A stretch of 64,000 nt of DNA from positions 272,501-336,500 of the forward strand of contig CAJNDS010002474.1 of assembly GCA_905221605.1 (NCBI GenBank). Reading direction: 5' to 3'. Each line of letters begins with the position of its first letter. The first letter of the stretch is position 1. The notes under the pieces are model-generated. The model was not told where the DNA came from. It saw only the letters and a list, made by a program, of their open reading frames with translations, and made no database searches. This DNA is from Symbiodinium natans. Its lineage: Eukaryota; Sar; Dinophyceae; Suessiales; Symbiodiniaceae. Made by a program: the position numbers and the translations under genes. Below, one piece after another: positions 42,589 through 52,399 of this stretch.

Positions 42589-43089
42589 AGAGACCCCGTG
42601 AGACTTGTTGAATTCAATTAAGCTCACTTGGACGCCTCTGGTACTTATTTGGTATTTATGGATCATGCCTTGAGGCTTGCCATCAAGCCACGGCAATGCT
42701 GAGTCCGGCGATTGAAAAATATGCTTCCATTGTGGCTCGTGGAGGTGCCACATGTTGAGCAGTGGTCAGACTGCCAAACTTAGGATGCGTTTCATCTTGA
42801 GTTGGTGTGGCCTGACTCCGCTTGCACCTGCAGGATTGCGAGCCTAACATTGCGGTGAAAACCTCGGCGGCTCGGCAAACTGCTTCCTTCACACTTGTGG
42901 CAGGTGCAACATGGTGCAACCAGCTCTGTTAGCCAAAGAAAACGTGATAGGGGCCACAAGCCCGAACGCGTACATGTATTACGTACACGGCAACCAAACG
43001 CGGTGCACGATGCGTGATGCGAACTGAAGTGTGCTATCCGTCCTTCTCTCCCCCTTTGTCTGTCGCTCTTACACATTCCCTTGTCATTC

Positions 43090-43170
43090 CCACCATTACC
43101 CACACTTCCCACCACTAACCACTGCTACCCACCGCTACCCCCCACTCCGGGGAATGCTGGGTAATGGTGG
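43090..43170. other. Inverted repeat, 13-bp perfect arms
   Basis: CCACCATTACCCA at 43090-43102 is the exact reverse complement of TGGGTAATGGTGG at 43158-43170. Outside, CATTCCC and GGGGAATG extend the pairing imperfectly (43074-43196). The C-rich loop carries ACCACTGCTACCCACC-type repeats. Possibly a foldback element. Confidence 0.8.
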
Positions 43171-43279
43171 CTGATGGTGGAAAGAAAGGGGAATGGAGGA
43201 TCACGTTGGCAGTAATAATCAAGTGATACTGTTTACATGCGAAAACGCTTCTCAGAGGCTTCCAAAAACTCTGTGGTTA

Positions 43280-43760
43280 GTACAAATCTAGTACGCGAAA
43301 ACACCGTTCGTACGCCCCATAAGGAGCTCTGGGCTTGAAAATTCGTTCTTTGTTGGACACATTTAGTACGCGAAGCAAATCTCTCGGACGCCCCCCCGGA
43401 GCTCTGAACCTGGACACCGTTCTCCGAAAAGGCCTCTCGGAGGTCCTGGAGCTCTGGGCCTGGATAGCTCTCGGAGCAATTGTTTTGCTTGGTGGCGCGT
43501 CTTCGCTCACTAATTATATGCAATTCTTTTGCTTAGTGGCGCGTCTTCGCTTGCTATGCGCGGTTGTGTTGCTTATTGGTGTTTGCAACGCCAAGTTTTT
43601 TCTCGTTTGTGCACGACACCCACGCTCAAAACCAAAACATGGCGTAACAAATTGGGGCCCCGGTTTTTGTTACGCCGAGTTTTATGTTCGTCCTTTCACC
43701 GCCCAAGACCAGAAACGTGGCATTGCAAGCTGGGGCCCAGTTTTGAAACAAGCTAAAAAG
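43280..43760 (+). repeat. Degenerate local duplications (GGAGCTCTGGGCCTGGA, GGCGCGTCTTCGCT)
   Basis: GGAGCTCTGGGCTTGAA, GGAGCTCTGAACCTGGA and GGAGCTCTGGGCCTGGA occur at 43323, 43398 and 43448. TTTTGCTTGGTGGCGCGTCT occurs at about 43482 and again at about 43528. Two ~80-base units with TTGGGGCCC/CTGGGGCCC follow (near 43650 and 43733). A 166-codon plus-strand frame spans this and may be a by-product, or a relic of a small duplicated exon. Confidence 0.6.
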
Positions 43761-44142
43761 ATAACGACAGTCATGAGGATGGGGCACCCCAGGTGCCTCG
43801 TCCTCGTGACCCAACTCTTAAAACGGGAATCCTAGTGCTGCGCATGGCGGGACAGCCAGAACCTCACACCAAGGACGGCACAGCGGGCCATGCCGTTTGG
43901 CAGAGCAGCCCCTTCAGCGTTCTGGCCGAGGCCACCTTGAGTGCTTGCATGTCTTCCAGAAAGTCCATCGTTCCATGATGCAGTGCTAGCCAAAGTGGCG
44001 GGGGAAAGTAGTGAGACTGTATATTGGAAAACTCTTACAAATCTCGATCGCGGAAGGTGCAATGAGAGCTGCGGGTGATCCGTTGTCTTCCGAACCGTGC
44101 TTGATTCAACATTCGCCTATGGTCGGAACGCCAATTTAGTTT

Positions 44143-44445
44143 CTACAAACATGGCCTTAGTACGTCTTCATGTATATCTTCGCCATGCATTCCTACAAGA
44201 TGCCTCAGTGAATCGAGCGCTTGATGCTTGCGGGCAAAACTTGCAGATCCATTTCGCTTCAGGATCATGGCATCATGGAACATCTCATTGGTAACATGCA
44301 GAGCAACGGTATGCACGGTTACAATGCGGAAGCCTCTCTGCGCAAGGCTCTCCGCTTGCAGCCGAATAATTCCAGACGGCATGCCGACTGGGGCTTTCAT
44401 ATTAAACTCCCAGCCTGCAGATGGAATATCAAAGTCCCGGCCCAA
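44143..44445 (-). CDS. Coding-like exon, unknown protein
   Basis: A minus-strand frame of 100 codons with a strongly protein-like composition: GRDFDIPSAGWEFNMKAPVG, GIIRLQAESLAQRGFRIVTV, TNEMFHDAMILKRNGSASFA. It begins at TTG just after a stop, so the true start is upstream by splicing or at the internal ATG. The 21-base palindrome at 44444 lies at its 5' edge. No family recognised. Confidence 0.42.
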   Translation of the reverse strand: MGRDFDIPSAGWEFNMKAPVGMPSGIIRLQAESLAQRGFRIVTVHTVALHVTNEMFHDAMILKRNGSASFARKHQALDSLRHLVGMHGEDIHEDVLRPCL

Positions 44446-44464
44446 ACTTTAGTTACTAAAGTTT
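44444..44464. other. Perfect 21-base palindrome
   Basis: AAACTTTAGT, one T, then ACTAAAGTTT: ten-base perfect arms with a single-base centre. Could be a protein-binding site or the edge of a small element. It lies at the 5' side of the minus-strand coding-like exon. Confidence 0.8.
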
Positions 44465-45007
44465 AGTATTAAAGCTCGTTAGCATCAACGGCGGGGGCGG
44501 GGGGGGGGCGGGCGCCAAAAGGGTCCATATTCTACCTTCTTATGGGGGGGGGTGCAGGCAGTTGGGGTGGGGGGGGCTGCATGCATTTCCCTGCATTCCG
44601 CAGTACTTTTGCGAGCGCTGCATCTTGTGCATGATCACCGCCCATGCTCAAAAATTCCCTGTAGAAGTGAGAATTGACTCAACGGTATTTGCTCCCCCTC
44701 CAGCGGCTGACCTGAAAATTTCAGCATGCCCACGTTTTAAGTTTCGAAAGGCATCATCCCGCATCTGGAGACAGCACCGAGGTTCCGGCTGGCAAAGAGA
44801 TCTTTCGGACTTTCTGCGCGTTCGCTGACCCTTGCATTCTTCCAAGCCCTCGGCCCGAGTCACTAACCCATTGATGTGGAAGGTGGCGGTCAGGCAGCCG
44901 CATGTCTTATTGCTGGCTGTTGCTCGAATGAGCGTGTGCGGTAGTGCAGAGCTGTACGGCCCCAGACCACAAATACCCCCCAGCCGACGACCGTCCTGGG
45001 CACGCAA
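44465..45007. other. No gene recognised; G-rich tracts
   Basis: G-rich runs at 44490-44512 and 44543-44575. The minus-strand frame 45007-44648 and plus-strand 44562-44828 compete, neither convincing. Confidence 0.35.
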
Positions 45008-45610
45008 TTGTGTTGTTTTTTTTTTTTGCCCGACAGCAGCATCTCAAATGACTTTGCCCGCAAAACAGTGAGGAAGGAATGGCGGCGTCTGTTTCTGAAG
45101 GAGCGGACAAGCAAATCGTGCTTGATCTTTGGAAATCGCAGCCCGGACGTTGGAGCCAACAGCATTGCGCAGAAGAGTCATTGTCATGTCATGCGCATGG
45201 GCTCAATGGCTCAAAGCGGCATGGGAATCATGGGACGCGCAGCGAAGCGGCGCCGCAAGTCGAGCGGCAATGCTCGGGGCCCCATAGCTTTTCGTGCAGA
45301 TTGTGTTTGCTTGCGACCATTCTACTACCCCTTTATCAGGAAAGCAATCCTTGCAAACTTCGTCTGGCGCAGGACAAAGGCAAGCCTCGATTTTTTTTGC
45401 AAAATGCAAGCATGTGGCAAAGCTTGTCCCCCTGCTCAGGCCATCAGCCTTTCACCGCGGAAGAAATTGCAAGCGCAAGCCTCAAGCCGAACCGTCAGGA
45501 TGCCTCTTCTCAGGGCATTCATGATTGGTGTCGCTGGTGTTGCACTTGTGGCAGTGTGCACTTTTGTTAGGGCCCAGGATGCAATAGCGTTGATGGCCTC
45601 AGCATCTTAG
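45008..45610 (+). CDS. Hypothetical ORF of 200 codons, hydrophobic segment near the end
   Basis: After a T9 tract and CCCGACAG the frame reads ISNDFARKTVRKEWRRLFLK, an exon-like start, and stays open to a TAG at 45610. Near the end an in-frame ATG (45500) gives MPLLRAFMIGVAGVALVAVC then TFVRAQD, which on its own is a good signal peptide. So this could be two things: an internal exon on the left, and a first exon of a secreted protein on the right, just upstream of the 220-bp array. A second plus-strand frame (45079-45570) competes. Confidence 0.35.
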   Translation: MCCFFFLPDSSISNDFARKTVRKEWRRLFLKERTSKSCLIFGNRSPDVGANSIAQKSHCHVMRMGSMAQSGMGIMGRAAKRRRKSSGNARGPIAFRADCVCLRPFYYPFIRKAILANFVWRRTKASLDFFCKMQACGKACPPAQAISLSPRKKLQAQASSRTVRMPLLRAFMIGVAGVALVAVCTFVRAQDAIALMASAS

Positions 45611-45670
45611 ACCATTTATTTCCACCTGGCATGTCCAGTCACGCACATTTTTCATTCATCCAACCCAAGC

Positions 45671-47647
45671 ACCGCCCCGCAGCACCAGCCCCGTTGCTTT
45701 CCAGCATGCTGCCGAGCCTATCTTGAGCGAGGAGGTCAATGTGGCGAGTTGGATCAGAGCTTGCTATGATGAGCAGAATAGACGTACGACGGATCAGGCC
45801 TGCAAGGCAGTATCACGTTTTCAGGAGGAGGGGGTCCGGGGGGGTCGAGGGTACGGAGGGTGAAGTGGGCTGGGGGGTCAAGAAGGTTGTACCGCCCCGC
45901 AGCACCAGCCCCGTTGCTTTCCAGCATGCTGCCGAGCCTATCTTGAGCGAGGAGGTCAATGTGGCGAGTTGGATCAGAGCTTGCTATGATGAGCAGAATA
46001 GACGTACGACGGATCAGGCCTGCAAGGCAGTATCACGTTTTCAGGAGGAGGGGGTCCGGGGGGGTCGAGGGTACGGAGGGTGAAGTGGGCTGGGGGGTCA
46101 AGAAGGTTGTACCGCCCCGCAGCACCAGCCCCGTTGCTTTCCAGCATGCTGCCGAGCCTATCTTGAGCGAGGAGGTCAATGTGGCGAGTTGGATCAGAGC
46201 TTGCTATGATGAGCAGAATAGACGTACGACGGATCAGGCCTGCAAGGCAGTATCACGTTTTCAGGAGGAGGGGGTCCGGGGGGGTCGAGGGTACGGAGGG
46301 TGAAGTGGGCTGGGGGGTCAAGAAGGTTGTACCGCCCCGCAGCACCAGCCCCGTTGCTTTCCAGCATGCTGCCGAGCCTATCTTGAGCGAGGAGGTCAAT
46401 GTGGCGAGTTGGATCAGAGCTTGCTATGATGAGCAGAATAGACGTACGACGGATCAGGCCTGCAAGGCAGTATCACGTTTTCAGGAGGAGGGGGTCCGGG
46501 GGGGTCGAGGGTACGGAGGGTGAAGTGGGCTGGGGGGTCAAGAAGGTTGTACCGCCCCGCAGCACCAGCCCCGTTGCTTTCCAGCATGCTGCCGAGCCTA
46601 TCTTGAGCGAGGAGGTCAATGTGGCGAGTTGGATCAGAGCTTGCTATGATGAGCAGAATAGACTACGACGGATCAGGCCTGCAAGGCAGTATCACGTTTT
46701 CAGGAGGAGGGGGTCCGGGGGGGTCGAGGGTACGGAGGGTGAAGTGGGCTGGGGTCAAGAAGGTTGTACCGCCCCGCAGCACCAGCCCCGTTGCTTTCCA
46801 GCATGCTGCCGAGCCTATCTTGAGCGAGGAGGTCAATGTGGCGAGTTGGATCAGAGCTTGCTATGATGAGCAGAATAGACGTACGACGGATCAGGCCTGC
46901 AAGGCAGTATCACGTTTTCAGGAGGAGGGGGTCCGGGGGGGTCGAGGGTACGGAGGGTGAAGTGGGCTGGGGGGTCAAGAAGGTTGTACCGCCCCGCAGC
47001 ACCAGCCCCGTTGCTTTCCAGCATGCTGCCGAGCCTATCTTGAGCGAGGAGGTCAATGTGGCGAGTTGGATCAGAGCTTGCTATGATGAGCAGAATAGAC
47101 GTACGACGGATCAGGCCTGCAAGGCAGTATCACGTTTTCAGGAGGAGGGGGTCCGGGGGGGTCGAGGGTACGGAGGGTGAAGTGGGCTAGGGGGTCAAGA
47201 AGGTTGTACCGCCCCGCAGCACCAGCCCCGTTGCTTTCCAGCATGCTGCCGAGCCTATCTTGAGCGAGGAGGTCAATGTGGCGAGTTGGATCAGAGCTTG
47301 CTATGATGAGCAGAATAGACGTACGACGGATCAGGCCTGCAAGGCAGTATCACGTTTTCAGGAGGAGGGGGTCCGGGGGGGTCGAGGGTACGGAGGGTGA
47401 AGTGGGCTGGGGGGTCAAGAAGGTTGTACCGCCCCGCAGCACCAGCCCCGTTGCTTTCCAGCATGCTGCCGAGCCTATCTTGAGCGAGGAGGTCAATGTG
47501 GCGAGTTGGATCAGAGCTTGCTATGATGAGCAGAATAGACGTACGACGGATCAGGCCTGCAAGGCAGTATCACGTTTTCAGGAGGAGGGGGTCCCGGGGG
47601 GTCGAGGGTACGGAGGGTGAAGTGGGCTGGGGGGTCAAGAAGGTTGT
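45671..47647 (+). repeat. Nine-copy 220-bp tandem array, possible duplicated exon
   Basis: Copies start ACCGCCCCGCAGCACCAGCC at 45671, 45891, 46111, 46331, 46551, 46768, 46988, 47208 and 47428. All are 220 bases except copy 5 (217). Differences are few: copy 5 lacks one base near 46662 and two G near 46755, copy 7 has G to A at 47189, copy 9 has G to C near 47594. Each unit contains a polypyrimidine stretch and CAG (CGTTGCTTTCCAG) followed by 129 bases open in one frame (HAAEPILSEEVNVASWIRAC, then YDEQNRRTTDQACKAVSRFQ) and a GT. So each unit has the form of a 43-codon symmetric exon plus a 91-base intron. Confidence 0.97.
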
Positions 47648-47761
47648 CGGGTTTGTGGTGAAGGTAGAGGGCAAAAATGCTGCCCAAAAGACTTAAATCA
47701 GGACAAAGGAAAACCCGACGAGTTTTTGTTGAGGAGGCTTTTGTAAGCCAGTTGCATTGCT

Positions 47762-48430
47762 TAAGCCGTGCAAAAAGCATCTTCAAAGCTTATGAATCTC
47801 AAAGCATATGAATCCTTTCCAAACCCATCGCGCGAGCATTGTGTTTGCAAACCGGGGGCGGCTGCGCCGCCCGACCCCCCACACGCATGCTTGCGTGGAA
47901 GCAAATGTTACCGTCGAAGTACATCGGGCGAGCATTGTGTTTGCGTCAAATGAACCTTTTCCGAACCGTTTCAAAGCATACAAATCCCTTCCAAACCCAT
48001 GGGGCGAGAATTGTGTCTGCAAATAAGGGGGGGGGCATGCCGTATATCTGCAGCCGCACAAAGCTTGTGTCAAATTCATATGAATCCATCCAAACCGCTC
48101 CAAGCCCCAACCTATCCCAACCCCCTTGCTTTCTAGGCCGTGCCAGCTTGAGTCAAAGCATATGATTCCCTGATTCCCCCCCCCCCCCAAGCCCCCCTTT
48201 CTAAGCCGTGCAAGCTTGCTTCAAACGGCATATGAATCCCTCCAAACACATCATGCGAGCATTCTGTTTGCAAATGGTTGCGACCCCCCCCCACCCCCCC
48301 AAAGCCCCCCGCTGTTCTACTGAATCCCTACGCGTCGTTCGAGCATTCTCTGCGGCTTCCCCGCCTGCCCCCAACCTGCCGATTTTTTAAGCCGTGCAAG
48401 CTTGCGTCCAAGCATATGATTCCCTTCCAC
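47762..48430 (+). repeat. Degenerate repeat with AAGCCGTGCAAGCTTG and AAAGCATATGAATCCCTTCC
   Basis: Landmarks AAGCCGTGCAAGCTTG, TCAAAGCATATGAATCC, CCAAACCCAT and GCGAGCATTGTGTTTGCAAA recur at about 47763, 47900-48020, 48055, 48138, 48201 and 48388 in the same orientation, with C-rich spacers. This looks like an old tandem or nested repeat of about 100 bases. No gene. Confidence 0.8.
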
Positions 48431-48511
48431 TTGTTTTGTCTCATGACTCATGCTGGTATTTACAGTGTTTGCAACCTCTGAAAATTCGGAATGCTGCTCG
48501 TTAATGTGGTC

Positions 48512-48889
48512 TCCTGATTAGTGTGGGCCCCCCCCCCCCCCCCAAACTAATTCCGCCCCCGCAACAGTAACAAAGAAAAAACGGACCCCCCCAAAAACTA
48601 ATGTTCGGCCCCGGCCCCCCCCCCCCCCCGGCTCCTCTTCATTTCCTCTTGGCTCCTCTTCCCTCTCCTCTTCCTCTCCTCTTCCTCTCCTCTTCCTCGC
48701 CTCTTCCTCTCCTCTTCCTCTCCTCTTCCTCGCCTCTTCCTCTCCCTTTCCTCATCTTCTTCTTTTTTCTTTCTTCCGAAACCCATGCCCGAAAAACTTT
48801 TCATTATAGTGGGGGGGCAGCCGAATCTTTGTCCCCTGAAATATATTTTGAAAACTTTTCATTATTGACGGGGTCCACACTAATCAGGA
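48512..48889. mobile_element. MITE-like insertion with 20-bp terminal inverted repeats
   Basis: TCCTGATTAGTGTGGGCCCC at 48512-48531 pairs with the reverse complement of 48870-48889 with one mismatch in 20. The 378-base body has C runs, a CTCTTC minisatellite (about 48645-48750) and a duplicated AAAACTTTTCATTAT (48794 partial, 48851). It encodes nothing. The same 38-base minisatellite occurs on both sides (48455-48500 and from 48896), so the element seems to have landed inside that array. No clear target-site duplication. Confidence 0.6.
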
Positions 48890-48895
48890 TACAAC

Positions 48896-49142
48896 ATTAC
48901 AGTATTTGCAGCGTCTGAAAACTCAGAAATGCTGCTCTTTACAGTAGTATGTTTACAGTACTTCCTGCTTCTGCAAACTCAGACATGCTGCTAATTACAA
49001 TGTTTGCAGCTTCTGAAACTGCATAAATGCTGCTATTTACGGTATGTGCAGCCTCTAAAAACGCAGAAACTAAGATGTACAGTATTTGCACCCTCTGAAA
49101 ATGCAAAAATGCAGTTCTTTACAGTACTTGCAGCCTCTGCCG
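48896..49142 (+). repeat. 38-bp minisatellite (TTACAGTATTTGCAGCCTCTG)
   Basis: About six degenerate units with TTTACAGTATTTGCAGC, then TCTGAAAACTCAGAAATGC and TGCTC. One more unit lies at 48455-48500, before the MITE-like insertion. Confidence 0.85.
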
Positions 49143-49549
49143 TTAGTGGAGGCGCTGTAAGGTTGCTGATTGACAATCAGTATAGCTTTGAGTGAAATGC
49201 ATGTTGAGTTGACGTCCGCTGGGCTTTGGACCAGGAACCAACAACAGGAAAGCATGTGACTGCCAGAGCAACTATTGTCCGACAGCACAACTTGGCATGA
49301 TGTAGATGGGTGAGCTTTTTCAATATGATACACTACATGTCTGCCAAGCAACTCGGGTTGGGACCCGAGGCGTTAAACGCGTTCATGCCGACGGTGCCAG
49401 TGCCCCTGAAGGCCAGCGTGTCCACCTGCTGGTGATGTTATGTGTCACTAGATGGCAGCCGTCATGAATGTGCAAGGCTCTTCGTGGGGCCTGGTGTTAC
49501 ACGGTCGAAGACCAGGCGTCTTGCGGCTCCTCAACAAACTGGGCATGTA

Positions 49550-49877
49550 ATTGTAAACGCTTGCGCACACCGACTCCGCAGACGGGCTGAGGTTCTTAAA
49601 ACTTTTCAAAGCGGGTCCCGACCAAACCAAAGGCCGAGTGGGCCCGCCAGGAAGGAGGGTCCCAGGGAAGGGTCATAGGAACGCAGTTTCTTGTTTTTGG
49701 GCGCCCCCCCTTTGTAGGAGCCACCAGCAGGCGGGACCCCCGCGGCATCGGTTTGCAGCTCCTCCAAGCGATCTGGGGGGACGCCCCAGTGCCGGGGGGG
49801 GGGGGAAAAAATTGGAAGGAATCCAAATCTGGTCTGCTTGTTCCAGACGCTTCTCGGTCGGAGGCCGAGGCGAATCA
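49550..49877. repeat. Dispersed repeat family, copy B
   Basis: TTGTAAACGCTTGCGCACAC at the start, GGCATCGGTTTGCAGCTCCT at 49746-49765 and TCTGCTTGTTCCAGACGCTT at 49832-49851, all shared in order with 29595-30150. Copy B has only short G runs (49797-49805), so the G expansion in copy A came later or was lost here. Open frames on both strands are by-products. Confidence 0.88.
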
Positions 49878-50078
49878 AGCTCGGGAACGCAGGCTCGCTT
49901 CATGGCAGAGAAGTATTTGAGACAGGAAGCGTGCGCAGATTGCGCAGATCGTAAGAATTGGCACTGCGGCTTGCAAGGAACCCACCAGCTCAGTAGCAGG
50001 TTAACACAACAATCCAACAAGGGACCGGCAACAAGTTGATGCGTCCTTTCGTTGCTCTCGATATATTAACGTTAGCCG

Positions 50079-50489
50079 TTGAGTCGTTTTAGTGCCGAAA
50101 AGAAATCAACCTGCCTACCAGGCAAGCAAAGCCATTGCTGGGCCCTTCCGGGACAAGCCGATGTGACAGTTTTGTTGTTTCAATGGGCTGAGCCCTCGGA
50201 CCGCCGTTCTGCTCCTCCAGAGGAACCTGTGCTTTGCTTGCGCGGAGCTTGCTGCATTCCCAAGGCCAAAAAGCCAAAAACAATACGGATGCCCGAAGCG
50301 AAGGCGAACAAAGGAACCATGCCTTTCACTGACGTTCTCGAAGCAGGGAGTTTAAAGAAGATGCCGCGATTGGCAAGACCAGTTGAACCAAGCGACTCCA
50401 AGCTTCAACAATCTGCTCTGCCTCGCTCTTTCTGCCTCGCGAAAGAGCACGCAGAGTCAAAGTGGGTTGCCAGTTTTGGAATACCATGA
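50079..50489 (+). CDS. Coding-like ORF, unknown protein
   Basis: Open for 136 codons with no clear ATG start (TTG). From about codon 50 it looks like protein: KAKKPKTIRMPEAKANKGTM, FTDVLEAGSLKKMPRLARPV, SFCLAKEHAESKWVASFGIP. It ends at TGA 50489, overlapping the ATG of the next frame (ATGA). No motif recognised. Confidence 0.33.
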   Translation: MSRFSAEKKSTCLPGKQSHCWALPGQADVTVLLFQWAEPSDRRSAPPEEPVLCLRGACCIPKAKKPKTIRMPEAKANKGTMPFTDVLEAGSLKKMPRLARPVEPSDSKLQQSALPRSFCLAKEHAESKWVASFGIP

Positions 50490-50632
50490 GTTTTGAAACA
50501 GCTCGGAATGTGTTGAGATCGAATGACGCCAAAACATCGCAGATTCTTTTCAATCACCTTGATGGTGGACTTCGTGGACTACGCGAAGCAATTCTTGATC
50601 ACGCGAGCGGAGACCAACCGCCCGTTCATTGA
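50486..50632 (+). CDS. Small coding-like frame, unknown protein
   Basis: ATG at 50486, reading MSFETARNVLRSNDAKTSQI then LFNHLDGGLRGLREAILDHA, to TGA at 50632 (48 residues). The frame is open upstream to at least 50441 (VKVGCQFWNT), so it could be an exon with an acceptor near CACGCAG (50454). Too short to assign a family. Confidence 0.33.
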   Translation: MSFETARNVLRSNDAKTSQILFNHLDGGLRGLREAILDHASGDQPPVH

Positions 50633-51114
50633 GGCAGGTGCTTCAACATTCGTATGAAGCAGCTCAGGTCCATGTGAAGCATACCTACATAAGTCAACAG
50701 TTGCGCCAGGCACCTTGATATCTAGGCAGGAAGTAGGTTAGCGCCAACGAGTTGTTACTGCTTTGAGAGCTTTACGGAAGAGTGTTAAAGGGTCTTGACC
50801 ATGTCAGGATAAGCTCCCGCTAGCACAGGTTGTTGCTTCCTTGCTTGCAGGCGGTCGGCCTCACGTTGAACGATTTCAGAAAATGGTATTGGCCTGGAGG
50901 TGAGAAACTGGTGCGCTCCTTATGTGCGTATTTGCTATGAGAACAGTGACGTGCCACGCATAGCGCCCTTTGCTTTGACATCGCTGTCAGATTCCTGGTG
51001 AAAGCTGTGCGATGAAAAAGGCCCCGTGTCTCCTCATGGCCCCGTCATCAGCATCAGTTGCCCCGGTAGGCTAGACTGGAATCTCCTGCCTGTGACCCAG
51101 TCAGACAGAACTGA

Positions 51115-51502
51115 ATGACGTTTGCCGTGAAATCCACAGCAGCTGAGGTGCTTCCTGCAGCACGAGAAGCGGAGCGGATGTTCGCTGCCGAGGTTGAGGC
51201 TTCTGCGGGTTACGTAGGCAGCATTGTCTTGAACAGCCCGTTCAATGCAGCGTGTAGAAGCTCTCTGCATTCGCGCTGGCTTCGTGCCGGACTCTCAACG
51301 TAAAGCAAACCATTGCGAGTCTTCGGTGGCAAAGCTAGGCTTGGTCATTGCTGGCATGCCTGACATGCGGGCACCATCGCGAAACACATGCGAGCACAAA
51401 GCGAGGAGGTCGCGAAGGAAGCTCTCGGGACAGCTACATGAGTTTGAGTTTGTCGCGAACTTGAACAGCATCGAGCAAGTTGTCTCGTCAACTGATGTCT
51501 AG
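51115..51502 (+). CDS. Two overlapping coding-like frames, possibly one frameshifted gene piece
   Basis: ATG 51115 opens a frame (to 51303) reading VLPAAREAERMFAAEVEASA and GYVGSIVLNSPFNAA. The next frame (51245-51502) then becomes the better one: VEALCIRAGFVPDSQRKANH, VAKLGLVIAGMPDMRAPSRN, ending FEFVANLNSIEQVVSSTDV. The switch point is near 51245-51260. This fits a frameshifted relic or an intron-containing gene. No family recognised. Confidence 0.3.
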
Positions 51503-51614
51503 AATGTGGCTCGTGGCACGTGGCTCAACTATGGTGTGATCGAGCTGGTCTGTGTAAGTACAAAGTGGCTTGTGAACCTGTCGACGGTTTCAATGCGCGA
51601 AACTTAACCGCTCG

Positions 51615-51860
51615 GTGACAAGTCTCACGAAAGCGCCATCAACGGAGCGCCTCAAGCATGACCGTAGCAAGGCAGCCATGAAGAAGATTGCCAAAATCAA
51701 GCGTTTGTCCAAGCACGGGCCCAGAATGATAATGAGAGACAGTATGCCATGGCTGAAAATCATACCCGAAAGTGAAGCATCCCGCATGAATAACTTCCGG
51801 GATTCCTCAACACTTTGGGTCTGTGGGAGAAGCGGATCCAATGTCACCGCCGGGACATAG
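51615..51860 (+). CDS. Coding-like frame, basic protein piece
   Basis: An 81-codon frame, Lys/Arg-rich at first (STERLKHDRSKAAMKKIAKI) then mixed (MPWLKIIPESEASRMNNFRD). A minus-strand frame (51892-51590) with hydrophobic segments competes. It lies just upstream of the RING-finger ORF on the same strand but a stop separates them. Confidence 0.25.
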   Translation: MTSLTKAPSTERLKHDRSKAAMKKIAKIKRLSKHGPRMIMRDSMPWLKIIPESEASRMNNFRDSSTLWVCGRSGSNVTAGT

Positions 51861-51976
51861 TTCGTGTATATGCGGTACCCGGTGCATGCCACATGGGAGG
51901 CAAGGGCGAACGTGGTTAGAGAGAGACACCCTCAAGAAGTCTGGCCGGCGTGCTTGGCAAAACTGCGGAAACGAAC

Positions 51977-52399
51977 ATGCTTGTCGTTGTTTGTTCTTGT
52001 TCGCTATTGCTTGCTGTTGTTTGCTGTTGCTTGTTATTGTTTGTTGGCCAGGTCGAGTTTTTTCATCGCCGCATGGCCGATGCGCATCGCCGCGTGGCCG
52101 ATGCGGAAAGATGCTGTGCTGAGGTCTTGGAGCAGCAGAGCGCAGAAGGGCACAAATTAAAGGAGGAGTGGCAAAAGATAACTGCGGCAAGGCAGAAGCT
52201 TAAGGAGCAGGCTGCTTCCTCAAGAAATCTTTGCCTCGTGTGCTTCCAGCTCGCGGACTGGTCCACAATCCCCTGCGGCCACGCCTGCTACTGCAACACA
52301 CACGGGCCGGTGGCCAAAGCGCTTGAAGACCGTTGCCCTGTGTGCAAAGGCGACATCACGGATGGACTGAAGATTTTCTTGGGCGGTTTCCATCCGTGA
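51977..52399 (+). CDS. C3HC4 RING-finger protein (probable E3 ubiquitin ligase), C-terminal exon
   Basis: The frame ends with a RING-type zinc finger: CLVC, 13 residues, CGHACYC, then H, 14 further residues and CPVC. This cross-brace pattern binds two zinc ions, and C-terminal RINGs of this type usually act as ubiquitin E3 ligases. Before it lies a hydrophilic, helical, probably coiled-coil region (HRRMADAHRRVADAERCCAE, KEEWQKITAARQKLKEQAAS). The first 25 codons lie in a GTT/CTT-rich stretch reading like a hydrophobic leader, but the CAG at 52049-52051 is a good acceptor, so the real exon probably starts at 52052. Earlier exons are not identified. Stop is TGA at 52399. A broken partial copy lies 0.8 kb downstream. 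Confidence 0.78.
   Translation: MLVVVCSCSLLLAVVCCCLLLFVGQVEFFHRRMADAHRRVADAERCCAEVLEQQSAEGHKLKEEWQKITAARQKLKEQAASSRNLCLVCFQLADWSTIPCGHACYCNTHGPVAKALEDRCPVCKGDITDGLKIFLGGFHP

Noticed and set aside
45671-47647. CRISPR-like array
   Set aside because: Direct 220-bp tandem repeats with no variable spacers, in eukaryote-like DNA.
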